Of a stretch of 64,000 nucleotides of DNA, positions 1-12,239 are shown piece after piece; the stretch's first letter is position 1; each line of letters begins with the position of its first letter. The notes under the pieces are model-generated. The model did not search any database. It was not told the DNA's origin and worked only from the letters and a program-made list of their open reading frames with translations. Made by a program: the position numbers and the translations under genes. This DNA is from Dendrocalamus latiflorus (Eukaryota > Streptophyta > Magnoliopsida > Poales > Poaceae). The stretch lies in NCBI GenBank assembly GCA_017311315.1, contig CM029645.1:26065627-26129626 (forward strand). The letters are read 5' to 3'.

Positions 1-130
1 TTCATGAAAATTGCGAATTTTGGGCTTTAGGCCTAACCTATGTCGGGCCGGGCTCAGGCCTACCTGTTTAGGACCGGTATTTTTGGGCCCAGCCCAGCCT
101 GGCCTGAGACTTGAATAGGTCTACTATTAG
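1..130. repeat. GGGCC-rich fragment resembling a hAT subterminal region
   Basis: The first 130 bases contain clustered GGGCC and GGCCT motifs in both orientations. This is the composition seen at the ends of some plant hAT elements, including the one at 52-55 kb in this window. No terminal inverted repeat or target duplication is visible because the window edge cuts it. The assignment is an inference from composition. Confidence 0.3.
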
Positions 131-1088
131 GTCAATGGTAAATCACACTACTGTTCATAGGCTATGTTTAAATTGGTAGTTTTACATAATTCAACTTATA
201 TGGTTATGTGTTACTTTGACCGTGACACCTCTACTCCTTAGATTGATGGTTTTCATCGAAGACTGTCTTTCTAGAAGCTTAAAAGTTGTCTACAACAAAG
301 AATATGCTATATTTCTTTAGTAAAACAATGAATTTGCCTATTTTTCTTCATGTATTTTTAACTTATGCTTCTACAATCTACATTCATGGTTTTTTATTCC
401 TTATATCACTTAAAAGTTTAAATGTGGGCCCTTCCATCATCTATCATTAATTTAGACTTTAGTTAACTGACTGGTGCATACGAAAACTTCGTTCTTATTA
501 AATTTGATATTTTGCCTATGAAAATACCTGTGTTAAATGGTTATTCACTGCTTCAAGTCACAATTTAAGTCAGGATTTTTCTTTCCTCTCTGTCCAAATT
601 AATGCCTAGGTGACATAGGTGTGACCAGGGTTCTATTTTCCTTTTGGGGGCAGAAACTGGACCCACTTGGTAGTGGTTTTTCAGTAGCTTTAAGTGAACT
701 CACATTTTTTTGGGTTCATTTTTCTTGTGTTTGTGCATTTCCTTAGTTTTTTAATGCCTCACGCTTTTTAAAAACAGTCATAAAGACCCTAATACCGGCT
801 GGTTTTTGCTGGGAAATTGAACCTTGGGTATGATGATTTATTGCTGCCAAGTAAGATAAATATCAAGAGTGCATGCGGCGATTTGGAGTTGGATGTCTAG
901 ATGGCCTTCATGTAGGTCACTCTTTCTAAAATGATGAAAAGGGCTGATGCAATTGGAAACAGGAAGTTATATATGTGTCTTCAGGGTTTCCTAACATGTA
1001 GCACATAGTCATAGCTCTTAAGTTGGAAACATCATATAATAATCTTCTTGAGTTTTAGAAACATCATATAATCATCATTTTAGTATCC
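131..1088. other. Intronic sequence of the LACS gene, no recognisable element
   Basis: AT-rich sequence upstream of the first visible LACS exon. No coding similarity, inverted repeat or tandem repeat was seen. It is read as intron because the exon at 1605 starts inside the AMP-binding domain and needs upstream exons. Confidence 0.5.
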
Positions 1089-1425
1089 TGGGAGGTTTGG
1101 AAACACCGAAATTTATGCGTGTTTGAAGGAGCAACACCTAATAGTAATTTGCTTCTTCAGACCGTGGGAGAGGAATGTGCTGCGTGGTGCATGGCCGGTG
1201 CTTCTAAACTCAATGAGCTTCTCATTAGATCGCTGCCCCAAGGTGCTTAGGCTCTAGGGATCCTTGGTCTTGTTCTGGTCATGTCTTAGTGGTTTTTGTG
1301 TGTGGGGTGTATGGGAGGTGGCCCTTCTTGAGTTGGGCTTTGTTGACTCGACTCTTTGTACTCTTTGTACTTTTCTCTCTTAATGAAATGACACGTAGCT
1401 CTCCTGCGTCGTTCGAGAAAAAAAA
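1089..1425 (+). mobile_element. 5'-truncated LINE 3' end inside a LACS intron
   Basis: Bases 1089-1250 translate without a stop as the C-terminal tail of a plant LINE reverse transcriptase ORF: a WEVWKHRN start, then EGATP, TVGEEC and AAWCMAGASKL motifs, ending at a TAG at 1248-1250. The region after the stop is a roughly 170-base 3' untranslated region that ends in a short A run at about 1418-1425. Only the last 54 codons remain, so this is a dead, 5'-truncated copy. It lies in the same orientation as the host LACS gene. The family belongs to the class with a zinc-binding domain after RT; the match is from pattern memory, not a search. Confidence 0.7.
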
Positions 1426-1604
1426 GTTTTATTTCTGTTGCTTAGCAATAATTGAATCAGCTAAATGTTCTAATTGGACTGCAACTCGCAAACTTATTAC
1501 CTTTTTTAAGGACAGCAGATTTTTCATTTATATTCCGTCATCTGATCCAATTTTTATACCCTACATGTATAATGAAATCGTGCTTCTATACTTTGTGTTA
1601 TTAG

Positions 1605-4600
1605 GTCGAAATCCATCCCCAATGTGGGATAAATTGGTATTTAACAACATGAAAGCTAGGCTTGGTGGACGGGTGAGGCTTATGACTTCAGGTGCTTCTC
1701 CATTGTCAGCAGATGTCATGGAATTCCTTAGAATGTAAGCTGACTTCTTAATTCTTATGCTTTCCCTTGGTGCAGCATGATGACTATTTAGAACTTGGCT
1801 TTGCTAATGGTAAATACTGTTTTAATATTTTATAGCTGCTTCGGTGGTGAAATTCTTGAAGGTTATGGAATGACAGAGACATCTTGTGTCATCAGCACAA
1901 TGGATATTGGTGACAAATTAATTGGTCATGTTGGATCTCCAAATCCATCTTGTGGTAAGTGAGCTCTGTGTTTGGATTCTCAAGGATAGAATTAGATTTG
2001 CTTGGCTAAAATTTGTGCTTATGTTGACAGTAATTTCTCATGAAGTCAACTTTATATATTAATAGTACATAAAGAATGCATCCTAAAGTAATGATGTGTT
2101 AATGTGGGTTTAATTTACTTTGGAATGTCTCTTACCATCATATTGGATGGTGGTGGTACTTTTGGACCTCAAATAAATGGCCATTGAAAATAGTTGCACT
2201 GAAGAAACTTATTTGAGGTTGTCCATTTAGCAAGGTCCAATGATCTATGTTGATTGGATCACGTTCTTCAGAAATAAAATTACGTTGTTTCTTGAGAAAG
2301 ATGTCAAAATTCTTCTCTTGCCACAAATTAAGTTAGGTTCCAGTGTTCCACCTTCAAGATTCATCAAGTTTGTTTTTGTGCATTGTTCTCACACTCTTTC
2401 ATAATGCAAATCCTGTTTTTGTTTTCAGAGGTTAAACTTGTGGATGTCCCAGAAATGAATTACACTTCTGAGGATCAACCATATCCTCGTGGAGAAATTT
2501 GTGTTAGGGGACCTACAATATTCCGTGGTTACTATAAAGATGAAATCCAAACGTAACTTGCTATCATCTCACTCCTATTTAGATTTTCAAATATATTAAG
2601 TGAGCTTCAATAAATGCATTTGTAAACCTGCAGAAGAGAGGTCATTGATGAGGATGGTTGGTTGCACACTGGAGACATAGGATTGTGGTTGCCTGGAGGG
2701 CGTCTAAGAATTATAGATAGGTAAAACTGAATACTATACTGTTTTGTATTTCATCTTTTCTTTTGGAATTGAGATGAAAATTATTTGCCTTGTGCTTCCA
2801 CTTAGATAGGTATACATAGTATAGTTTGTCAATTTGGTGCCCTTATATTCTCCACATGACATCCATTAAAAAATTTAAATTATTACAAAACAATCTTCTA
2901 TAGATTTGTGAAGGTAGGAATAGAATTGATATACTATCTAGCGAAGTTCCAGGTTAAACTAATTCTTCACAATAAGAAAAATGTATCTGACAAGTTCCTC
3001 TGAAAAAATGAAATAAGGACAGCAAAGAAATTACTATATACTAAAACTATCCAACTTCTAAATTATTCTGTTTTTATTTATGATTTAGATGTTTGGGGGT
3101 GCACCAAATAGGTATGATGCACAAAATGCAATCCATGACCTCTAGTTTCCTCTTGCTTCCATTTCTATTAAGAAAAATTATATCCGACTAATCTGCACTT
3201 CTAGCTTTTGTGCAGATTCCTGATTATACTTAAAATTTCAATTACCAAATAAAACTGTTTACATAATTGAATTATCACCTATTTTTTTTCGAATTTGCAC
3301 ACTAGTATAATTTATCTGAGATTGGCATGGTGGGTGATAGAACCGTAATATGTTCAAGCTTTTTACAATTTTTAAGTACTTTATGACTTCTTTATAAATT
3401 TAGAATTTGCTTCCTCTTAGTAACTTTATGAGTAAATATAATTACTAAGATGATAGGGAATATCCAATAACAAGTCTGCAATGTTTAAAACTAGTGTGTT
3501 ACAGACTTAAAGCAGAAGCAGAATATCAACCTTCTCAGCTACGGATCAAAGAGCAAACCAGAACTGATGATGCATAAACAATATTAAACCTAACAATTCT
3601 CTTACTGCATATTTTCCCTATTTTATTTCATTTAATATATTCCCCCTAGGCCTAGACTCAGTTTGGTCTAGCTACTATCCTTCCTAAATTACTAATTGTC
3701 TATATTTTCCTGGACTCAAGGAAAAAGAACATTTTCAAATTAGCTCAAGGAGAATACATTGCTCCAGAGAAGATTGAGAATGTCTATGCTAAGTGCAAGT
3801 TCATTGCCCAATGCTTTGTATACGGTAATATTCATGATTTTATATTAGCTGTAAGCCTGTAACTATCAATTATGGCCATGTACATTCTAAAGTTGTTGAT
3901 TTGGATGCAGGTGATAGTTTAAACTCTTCTCTAGTTGCCATTGTAGCAGCTGAACCAGAGGTTTTGAAAGCTTGGGCTGCATCAGAAGGAATCCAGGTAA
4001 ATACTTTGACCGTTGCATTTGTCACCTATTTATTTCAGCCTGTGGAAACAAATAGCGAAGGGAACTCATTGTTTTCACACTGATCCAATTTAGGAGTGTA
4101 AACCGAGCATGGACTTTTTTCATCTTATGTTTGGATCATGAATGGAATTATGGAAAGTCCCTCTCGTTTCTTCTTTGCGCGGCTGTTGAACACTTGAACT
4201 CTATTGTTGTCAGCAGCGGAGGCAATGGGGGATGAGACTAGGACCTTGGTCCTGAGCCAAGTGGTAGTGATCTATTAGGATGTTGCATTTGCAAGCTTAG
4301 ATTCTTACTACTATCCCATCATCAAGCATCATCCTTCGAAGGATTTCAAGAGTATGTCAACAAAATTTATGGCAGTGTCTGAAATTTTGAACCATGCTAT
4401 TAGCATGCCAGCATGGTTCTAGCTGGAAACTCGTACTAGACCACAAGTGGAAACTTCCAATAGATGTCACAAGCCCAGTGGGTGGCCTTGCCTCAAGACA
4501 AAAGCCTTGGGGTTTGAGATACTAGAGAGAAGGGAGGATGTGGGCAACTTCTCACATGTGAACGCTCTGTTTTGCGCTGCATTCGTCTCACCCAGACATC

Positions 4601-5655
4601 GAGGTGTTCACGAATTTGCTGCACGATGTGGTGGAAATGTGTTTTTTCTGGAAACTGCACAGAACCAGATAGTATTTGTCGACGGTTTGACTTTGAAGTG
4701 AATAGTGGGGGTGATGGCTGTGGGGCTGGATGAGGTCAATTAGTAAATTGGAGCAAGTGACGTTTATAATTGAATGAGTGATTTAAAGTTAGTCTCGGCA
4801 ATTGTATTAAACAAATGAACTTAATAACTTTTGCGGTTTTGCCATCCTTAATGGATTCCATCTTGAACTGGAAAACTGGGTAGTAGATAGAAGTTAGCAG
4901 TGTGGTCAAATTCCTGTTTCATACTGTTGGATTTGGGGAAAACTTAGAAATGAGACGCTGCTTGCCATTTTGCCCTTCTTTTGATTAACCTTGTACGTTG
5001 TACGAGATGTGCTCTTCATTCATGCTTAAAATGGTGATGAGAAATAACACAGTTGATTTCTACTTTGTTGTACTTTGTTGTGTTCTTGTCGTTTCATATA
5101 TCCTCCAAGGATTCTTGCATACAGCCCGTTTCCCTTTTGCATGACATGTCTTCACCAGTTCACTACACAAGCAACAGTTTACGTTCTAATTTGTCCTTTG
5201 TAACCTGTAGTACGAGGATTTAAGACAGCTCTGTGATGATCCGAGAGCAAGAGCTGCTGTCCTGGCTGACATGGATTCTATTGGAAAGGAAGCGCAGGTT
5301 TCTCTTTCTTCACTTCTGACCTTACATATTCTCTCCGTACATAAAATTCTCTATTATGGATGTGATCCCTTATCGATATCTCAATGCTTATTGTACCAGC
5401 TAAGAGGTTTTGAATTTGCCAAAGCTGTTACTCTTGTTGCTGAACCATTCACATTAGAAAATGGTCTGCTCACCCCCACATTCAAGGTAGATCCCGTTAA
5501 TTCTGTTGGAGGAGATTTCAATACTGGAATGCTAACTCCTTGTCTCAATCCTTTTGCAGGTCAAAAGACCACAAGCTAAGGCATACTTTGCAAAAGAAAT
5601 TGCAGATATGTATGCACAAGTGCGTGAGGCCGAATCAGCTAGGCAGAAGTTGTAA
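1605..5655 (+). CDS. Long-chain acyl-CoA synthetase, peroxisomal LACS6/7 type (3' part, nine exons)
   Basis: The enzyme activates free long-chain fatty acids to acyl-CoA with ATP. The LACS6/7 class does this in peroxisomes to feed beta-oxidation. Nine exons read through with GT-AG introns: 1605-1734, 1836-1954, 2429-2552, 2634-2720, 3721-3824, 3911-3996, 5211-5297, 5400-5486 and 5560-5655. They encode the last 305 residues. Visible motifs are LMTSGASPLS, the AMP-binding signature GYGMTET, GWLHTGDIG, and the LACS-specific DRKKNIFKLAQGEYIAPEKIE region; the tail is LTPTFKVKRPQAKAYF. The protein ends in QKL, which is not a canonical PTS1, so a peroxisomal location would depend on an N-terminal PTS2 outside the window. 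All phases agree and no break is seen, so the gene looks functional. The N-terminal exons are missing because they lie left of base 1. The peroxisomal subclass is an inference; LACS itself is secure. Confidence 0.92.
3997..5210 (+). other. Long LACS intron, nothing recognised
   Basis: A 1.2 kb intron with a GTAAAT donor and a CTGTAG acceptor. Open frames inside it are short and lack family motifs. No inverted repeat or TE end was found. Confidence 0.6.
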
Positions 5656-7430
5656 TTGTTCGTGTAACGATCAGAATAAAGGTTCAATAACCAAGACAGG
5701 AGATTTAAGTACATAAATTGTTTACTCCACGTAAGGAAATAAGTGACTTCTATCTGAAACGGCAAGCAATGGTGGTAGTAATTTCCATCAGCAGGAATCA
5801 AAACTTTCACCAATCAACAGTCGGGAATGGTGCTTGGTGCAGGACGGTTATTTGGTTACTGTCATAAAGGAATAACTGAAGGCCCCATTATACCTATACT
5901 TTTTTCGTTCATTATTTTTGTAGAATACATGTAGTCCTGCTCTTGTAAAGGTATACATGAGACTGAAGAGGTGCCCTAAACCTGTTATTTTTATAGGAAA
6001 GCACTCTGTATAAACAATCTGCATGCCCTATACACGTAACATTAGGGGGGAATCAGTGGAAAATCTATATGGAGATGCTTTTATGGTTTTCTCAATAGTA
6101 ATTTGCAGAATTTAAAAGCATGCATGATGAATAGTACATAGATATTATTTACCTTTTCATGTGTTTTGGGATTAGTGCTATATATAGAAGCTCTGATAAA
6201 ATCTAGAATAAACTGCTTAGGACTGTATACAACCTGTTTTGTACTCTGCTATGACAAATTAGAAGCTCCACGAAGTATATAACAAGTTGACCGGACAGAG
6301 CAAACACGTAGATGCTTTTCCGCAAGATTTGCATGCGAGCGAAATATTGCTGGCCAAGCTTGCGTCTAGCACGGCGACGTCGCCGTACGGATCGCAAGCG
6401 GTGGCGGCCGTCGCAGCTAGACATGATGGAGTGGAGAGCGTGCCGCGAGGGGCAAGCTACGCACGGCGGATGCCGTGGGCCGGTGCAACGGTGGATTTCT
6501 AGAGACTCAGGGCAAACTTTTGTCGCAAGCAAAGAAGGTATGACTTAATCCAATAAACAACATAACTAATCTTCGAAGAGCAGAACTTTCATGCTTTCCT
6601 CTCGGAACGAGAGTAGCAAACATGTTCGAGTTCTTAGCTAATCCAATTACTACTTCTGTATTGGCTTCGTTCTCCTTATGAAGTTCCAAAAATATGGAAA
6701 TCAAAATGACGCCGGTGTACGGGGAGGAGGGGCTTCGTCCGGGCGATTCGGGACAGCTGCTGTGGCTCCTCGTCCCCACGGTGGTTCCACCACTGGGCCC
6801 TTGGTTGACTAGGTACATGCCGGTGCAGAACCGCTCACATAAATATCATTGTAATCATCTTGTTTTAGATTTAGCCCTTTGACATCTATTTTTATGAATC
6901 TAGTTCCCTTCAGAGCTTAGTAACACCTGCCGAGCTCACCGACCAGTCACACTTAGCATGCTTAATCAGTACTGATCACATTTAATTAGTGTTAATAGTA
7001 TTTAATTAGCACTAATTATAAGCTTAATTAGGTGCTAATCCTAAGCTGTTTAATGCTACCGTATCGGCTGAACCCTAGTTGACTGCCAGTGGGTGTGTCA
7101 TGAGATTTTCATATGTGTGAAGTTTTGTTTCCACTTCTACATTTTAATAATTTTGGCCTCATCAGCCCATAAGTAAATCTATAATTATATTTACGTTTAT
7201 GTATGGTATGAGCTTGATATATAGTAATATATCTGTTAGTATTATCTACTGATCCAGAGAATAGTATGATAGAATCATAAAGAAATCTGGATTGACAAAA
7301 TTCGGCCAGACAGTTTAGGTGTGTAGTATTCTACTTTCTACTTTCACTCAGAATATCCTTTTAGTCGATGCTGCAAACTTGAGAGTTCCCGTGGTCTGTT
7401 AACCACTTATCTGTGTTATCATGTGTAGGA
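5656..7430. other. LACS 3' flank and unassigned sequence
   Basis: The LACS 3' untranslated region should occupy the first few hundred bases. Two short GC-rich islands at about 6320-6530 and 6700-6830 have coding-like composition but overlapping frames in several phases and no family motif. The remainder is AT-rich. No gene is supported. Confidence 0.5.
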
Positions 7431-7584
7431 AATGCTGAACCTAGCCATCAAGTACAACAAGACAGAGCGAGAGGAGGATGAGCTGCCACCTGAGAAACGA
7501 GCGGTAGCAGATGTGGGACGGCAAGACGCAAAGAAGCATTTGGAAGAGCATGTCTCAAATTTGATGTCATCAAACGTAGTTTAA
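7431..7584 (+). other. Short charged open stretch, possible gene fragment
   Basis: Bases about 7435-7584 read open to a TAA and encode a lysine/glutamate-rich peptide (KYNKTEREEDELPPEKR followed by a helical KKHLEEH segment). It lies directly left of the tandem-repeat region and could be an exon fragment carried by that element. I do not recognise the protein, and no start codon or donor site is convincing. Confidence 0.25.
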
Positions 7585-7770
7585 ACAACAACTACGACGT
7601 GGTCGGACGAAGTCACAACCGCGAGACAGCCAGAAAAAGTGTCGGCCGCGAGACGGTCAGACAACGGCGGCCAAGTCACGACAACGAGGTAGTCAGATGA
7701 AGCCACGATGATGATGTGGTCGAACGAAGTCACGACTACGGGGTGGTCGGACGCTGCCAACGAAGTCATC
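7585..7770. repeat. Degenerate tandem repeat A (GTGGTCGGACGAAGTCACGAC type), block 1
   Basis: Roughly 40-50 base units sharing GGTCGGACGAAGTCACGAC with variants, four or so copies. The same motif returns at 8365-8525, on the far side of the 92-base repeat block, so repeat B is bracketed by repeat A. Confidence 0.6.
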
Positions 7771-7921
7771 ATCTGGACGAAGTCCTTGAAGCGTACGCTC
7801 TGTCCCCCACCCTCCGCACTAGCATCAATGAAGCCGACAGCGGGACGAAGTCTTGATGCGTGCGCTTCTTCCCCACACATCGGACAAGCATTGACAAAGC
7901 AGTCCCACGAAGGTTGTGCGT

Positions 7922-8356
7922 AAGTTCTCGATGCTTTATACTCCGCACAATACGCCAGGGCGCGAGGTCACACCATGCATTTTTTATACTCCATAGAATT
8001 GTTCGGGACGGCTGAGTTTTCGATGCTTTATACTCCACAGAGTACGCCGAGGCATGAGGCTGTTGTAGAATTGTTTTGTACTCTGTAGAGTTGCCCGGGA
8101 CAGCTGAGTTCCCAATGCTTTATACTCCACAGAGTACACCGAGGCACGAGGCCATCGTGCAAATTTTTTTTATATTCCATAGAGTTGCCCGGGATGGCTA
8201 AGTTCGCAGGGCTTTATACTCCACAGAATACGCCGAGGTGCGAGGCCATCGTGCAATTTTTTTTGTACTCCATAGAGTTGCCTGGGATGGCTAAGTTCTC
8301 GATGCTTTATACTCTGTAGAGTATACCGGGGCACGAGGCTACAGTGCAATTTTTCA
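7922..8356. repeat. Tandem repeat B, about 92-base unit, five copies
   Basis: The phrase CTTTATACTCC or a close variant recurs at about 7931, 8027, 8118, 8211 and 8303. Each is followed by CAGAGTACGCCGAGGCACGAGGC and then a T-rich stretch and CATAGAGTTGCCCGGGA. Spacing is 91-96 bases. Copies differ by scattered substitutions, so the array is not recent. Confidence 0.85.
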
Positions 8357-8364
8357 TAAAATTA

Positions 8365-8530
8365 TGGCCACGAGGAGGTCGGGCGAAGTTACGACCGCAA
8401 GGAGTTCAGACGGAGCCACGACCATAACGTGGGCTGATGATGTAATGACTACGAGGCAGGCATACGAGGTGATGACCATGAGACGGTCGGATGAGGTCAT
8501 GACTAGGATGTGGTCAGATGCTGTCGACGA
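8365..8530. repeat. Degenerate tandem repeat A, block 2
   Basis: Units such as GGTCGGGCGAAGTTACGACC and GACGGTCGGATGAGGTCATGAC match block 1 at 7585-7770. The stretch reads open on both strands, but only because of the repeat composition. Confidence 0.55.
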
Positions 8531-9200
8531 CTCAGCACGGAGACCTTGCGATGTGGTGCCTCGGCGTGGAGACTCCACGCGCAGACCTCACGATGTGGAA
8601 GCTCGGCACGGAGACTTGGCACGGAGACCTCGCGAAGTGGAGCCTCAACACAGAGACTCGATGCAGAGACCTCGTGAAGTGGAGCCTCGGCACGGAGACT
8701 CAACATGAAGACCTCACGATGTGGAGGCTTGGCTCAAAGACTCAGCACGGAGACCTCACGACATGGAGGCCCAGTGTGGAGACTCGGCGCGGAGACCTCG
8801 CGATGTGGAGGCCCGGCGTGGAGACCTCGCGACATGGAGGGCCAATGCGGAGACCTCACAAAGTGGAGCCTCGATGCGCAGACTCGGCGTGGAGACCTTG
8901 CGATGTGGAGGGCCGGTGGGGAGACCTCGTGAAGTGGAGGCCCAGTGTGGAGACTCGGCGCGGAGACCTCGCGATGTGGAGGCCCGGCGTGGAGACCTCG
9001 TGACATGGAGGGTCAACGCGGAGACCTCACAAAGTGGAGCCTCGATGCGGAGACTCGGCGTGGAGACCTTGCGACGTGGAGGGCCGGTGGGGAGACCTCG
9101 CGAAGTGGAGCCTCAACGTGGAGACCTCATGACATAGAGGCTCGGCGCGGAGACCTCGCGACACGGAGGCCCGGCGTGGAGACCTCACGCGAAAACTTCG
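8531..9200. repeat. Tandem repeat C, 25-30 base unit inside a 171-base higher-order repeat
   Basis: The basic unit is GGAGACCTCGCGATGTGGAGG with variants, repeated over 20 times. A higher-order unit starts at 8770 (CCCAGTGTGGAGACTCGGCG) and again at 8941, so two near-identical 171-base blocks cover 8770-9111. Open frames across this array in several phases are repeat artefacts. It probably belongs to the interior of the LTR element whose LTR is at 9818-10086. Confidence 0.85.
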
Positions 9201-9817
9201 CGCCAAGGCGAGGTCTACCCGGTAGAGGTGTGCGGAATCCATGCGGAGGTACGCAGAGGCCGCACGAAGTCCTGGGTGCACCTGCGAAAGCGCACGAGGG
9301 GAGCCTGCGGAGGCCACGTAGTGTCGGATGCGAGTGTGCAGGCGGGCTCGGAGTCCAGAGGCATAGGATCAAAAGGTTCGGAGGTCGACACTTGGCAGCA
9401 TGGATGAGGCCTTGCTCTCCACGCGAAGGCCGTGGTTGGTGACATCGAGGCCATCGCGTAGCCCAAGCAGCATGTGCTGAGCAATCGCTATAATGAGGTG
9501 CATGCATACATGTGGCTGATAACCGTACTCGTACATGTGGGGATCAGCGTGTCGACGGCCGGAACCGGATCGAGATCAGCGCCACGGAGCCCACACCGAT
9601 GTCACGGCGGAGGAGACACCAGAGAAACAAGCGGGTGCTCAACCCCACAAAGAGTACGAGTAGTTACCTATGATGTAGGCTTAGACTTACAGTAGCACAC
9701 GCGCACCTGCACGGCTAGTAGGTTCGTTGTGGTGGTCTCTAGCATCCTTCTTTTAGTTAGCTCTCTAGCATCCTTCCTTGTGCAGCTTCTTGCACGATCC
9801 CCACAGACGACGCCAAC
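9201..9817 (-). mobile_element. Internal region of an LTR element next to its primer-binding site
   Basis: On the - strand, the sequence directly after the LTR reads GTTGGCGTCGTCTGTGGGGA, the primer-binding-site phrase found after the 5' LTR of many grass Gypsy elements. No gag or pol coding similarity follows. Together with the tandem repeats to the left this looks like a non-autonomous (LARD-like) element. The orientation is - strand. Confidence 0.55.
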
Positions 9818-10086
9818 TGTTGTGGCTATAGACCAAACAGTAGAGAAGGGAACTAGAGAGGAAGCTAACAGAGAGACGATATGTGGGAAATGAGTGATCC
9901 CCATCTCTTATGCCGCTCTTAGGGGTTTATATACATGAGTAGGATAGGATGAAAAATTACCATCCTACCCTTTAGTAATTACATAAAGCAGGGATATATT
10001 GGTACATTCTTTTATATTATTGGACCTATTACATATTGAGCCAGTTGTAAGGTCCAGTCACGAATGGTTGAGCCACCCCTACGACA
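9818..10086 (-). mobile_element. LTR of a Gypsy-like or non-autonomous LTR element
   Basis: On the - strand this 269-base block begins TGTCGTAGGGG and ends CCACAACA, giving TG...CA ends, and is immediately followed by the primer-binding site. I could not find the partner LTR to the left in the window, so the element is truncated or its 3' LTR is lost. Subclass is an inference from the primer-binding site. Confidence 0.6.
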
Positions 10087-12170
10087 CTATGCATTTTTCT
10101 TTGCTAGTTATAAATATTGAGTTGATGGTTATCATTAGTTTGAAAGTTTAAGATGGCTTCTCGTTTTGCTTTTGCAAGAGCCGAGGGGTTCGAGCCATTT
10201 CACAAAGTAAACCAACTCCATTTGCCTGGCCTAATAAATCGTAGCTGTAGTTATTGCCTACAATTTGGAAAGTACAAATGATACATTACCAACTTGTATT
10301 TATAGTGCTGCTCTATTTGGTCCCGGTAGCTTGCTTTTTTGTGACCCCCCCACTTACGCAGTTACTTAGCGGATTTGCAGATGTAACCTGAAACTGCTTC
10401 TCTGTTTGATAGTTCTGGAACCACTTTGGGCCTATTCTTTTCGGCTGCGGCTTTTGGCTAATTTTTTTTAATTTTGACTGTTTACGGTACAGATTACGAA
10501 GAGACATATACTCATTTGCGATTTTGGCTGGTACATATGTTAGGCTTTTAACGTGTAGATCGTTTAACTTGTATACCCGTCTTAAGAAAATACTCCGTTT
10601 GAAAGTTAGGTACTGTAGTAAAAGCTAAAAGTCGTCAGTTTGTGAGGTAAAGAACAAGCCCTTTGTGTCGCTGACTATTCTTTTCAAGAGGAAACACTAT
10701 AGACTAATACTGTAGCGCAGTCAGTTTGGTTAGTCGGCTCACTTGTGCCAATTCCCTCTCCTTTTTAAAACTGCTATTCTGTAATTGTTTGCCGAGAATT
10801 AGGAAAGATGCTGTATCTTGGAATACTAGAGAAGAATAAAAAAATATTCCAGTTTGTTCGTGATATGATTAATTGTTAGTGTTTCCTGAAACTTTGTTTA
10901 ATTACTATCTGGCAGTGTTAGTTTTGGCAATATTTTTATGAGATTGTGAGATATTCTACATTCAATATTTTGGTGAATTCTTGCCAAATAAAAATACCCG
11001 AGTAGTATTATTTGTTAAAAAAACCAAAAAATATAAGTTGACTATAATTCGTTAAAACTTAAAGATAAAATGTGTCGAATTTGGTAGACTGTAATTGCCT
11101 ACAAAAAAAATATAACCTAAAAAAACGCATGAGTAACGCTAGAGGGAGGGCCATCTGAGCTACTCCAGCTCGACGGAATGTCAGTACAAAATTTTTAAAA
11201 CTTCATATTTGTTCGTTCAGTGAACTAATTAGCTCATCATCTGTTCCAGAATATGACATCCTAACGGCAAGACATCGTCGTGTTTGTGACTCATTTGCGA
11301 GAACTATACGAATTTAAATGTACGAAAACGGTGTATTCCTTGTGCAGAGAAGGGGGAATTCTAAAATTGGATGCTATGCAACCCATGGCGCTTGAATAAT
11401 TTCGGATCTAATTTGACCTCAAAGAAACCAATTAACCATAGTATGAACTTTCAACAGCAATCTGGGAAGGCAGGAAGCTGCAGCGGATTCATGTAACTTC
11501 AGGCTTAGAAACATCCATGCAACAAAGAAACTGAAGGGAATTCCCCTTCAGTTCCAACGTGAATTCTCAGGGGGGCAATGGTTCCCTGAAACATGCATGG
11601 TGGCTGAGCTTAAGCTCGCCCACTTTTGTTACAGAGATGTTTAGCGTTGCTGTAATTTTCAAGGTGAGATGTACACGTTGTACCCAATAAGTTGCGGCAA
11701 CCTTCGAGGTAACAGCCCCAGGAAAGACGTCAGGCTAATCTTTGTCTCAATTCAGATTGTTTCCTGTAGCAAAAATGGACTGCAATTAAAAAAAGAGAGT
11801 AAGATTACCCCACTCTGAAGAACATGCAAATGAGACAATTAATCTATCTATTCATACAGCGACTTGTCCTGATATAGTTATTATTCGTAGCCATAACACG
11901 GTTATTCGTAACCAAAGCTACTACTGAATAACCAAATTCCGGGTACTGACTTAACTTATTAGCCTAATAAAATTCATGCAAATTGGGCAAAAGGAGTTTC
12001 AAGGAAGACATATGCTACAAGCTGATGAGAGTACACTAGCGAACCCTAAATTTTCGTATCTGCATCCATTCAGGGCTAGTACTCAGGCAGTAGAGTCTGC
12101 TGGAGTCCATTACAAAGATGCATTTGCGCATCGCAATAGGTGTTCAATCCGATTCTATTGCAAACTCAAG
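10087..12170. other. Intergenic, AT-rich, nothing firm
   Basis: No coding similarity. A block at about 10320-10680 has MITE-like composition (GGCTGCGGCTTTTGGCT and T runs) but no paired ends that I can define. A polypurine stretch and short repeats occur without structure. Confidence 0.5.
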
Positions 12171-12172
12171 GA

Positions 12173-12175
12173 ACA

Positions 12176-12236
<61 letters not shown>

Positions 12237-12237
12237 T
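12173..12237. repeat. (AAT)n microsatellite
   Basis: About 21 uninterrupted AAT/TAA units. Open frames through it on either strand (poly-Ile or poly-Tyr) are artefacts. Confidence 0.97.
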
Positions 12238-12239
12238 AA

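Noticed and set aside
8518..9442. Several 130-165 residue frames in the 8.5-9.4 kb region
   Set aside because: They translate a tandem repeat in multiple phases and both strands; no domain is present.
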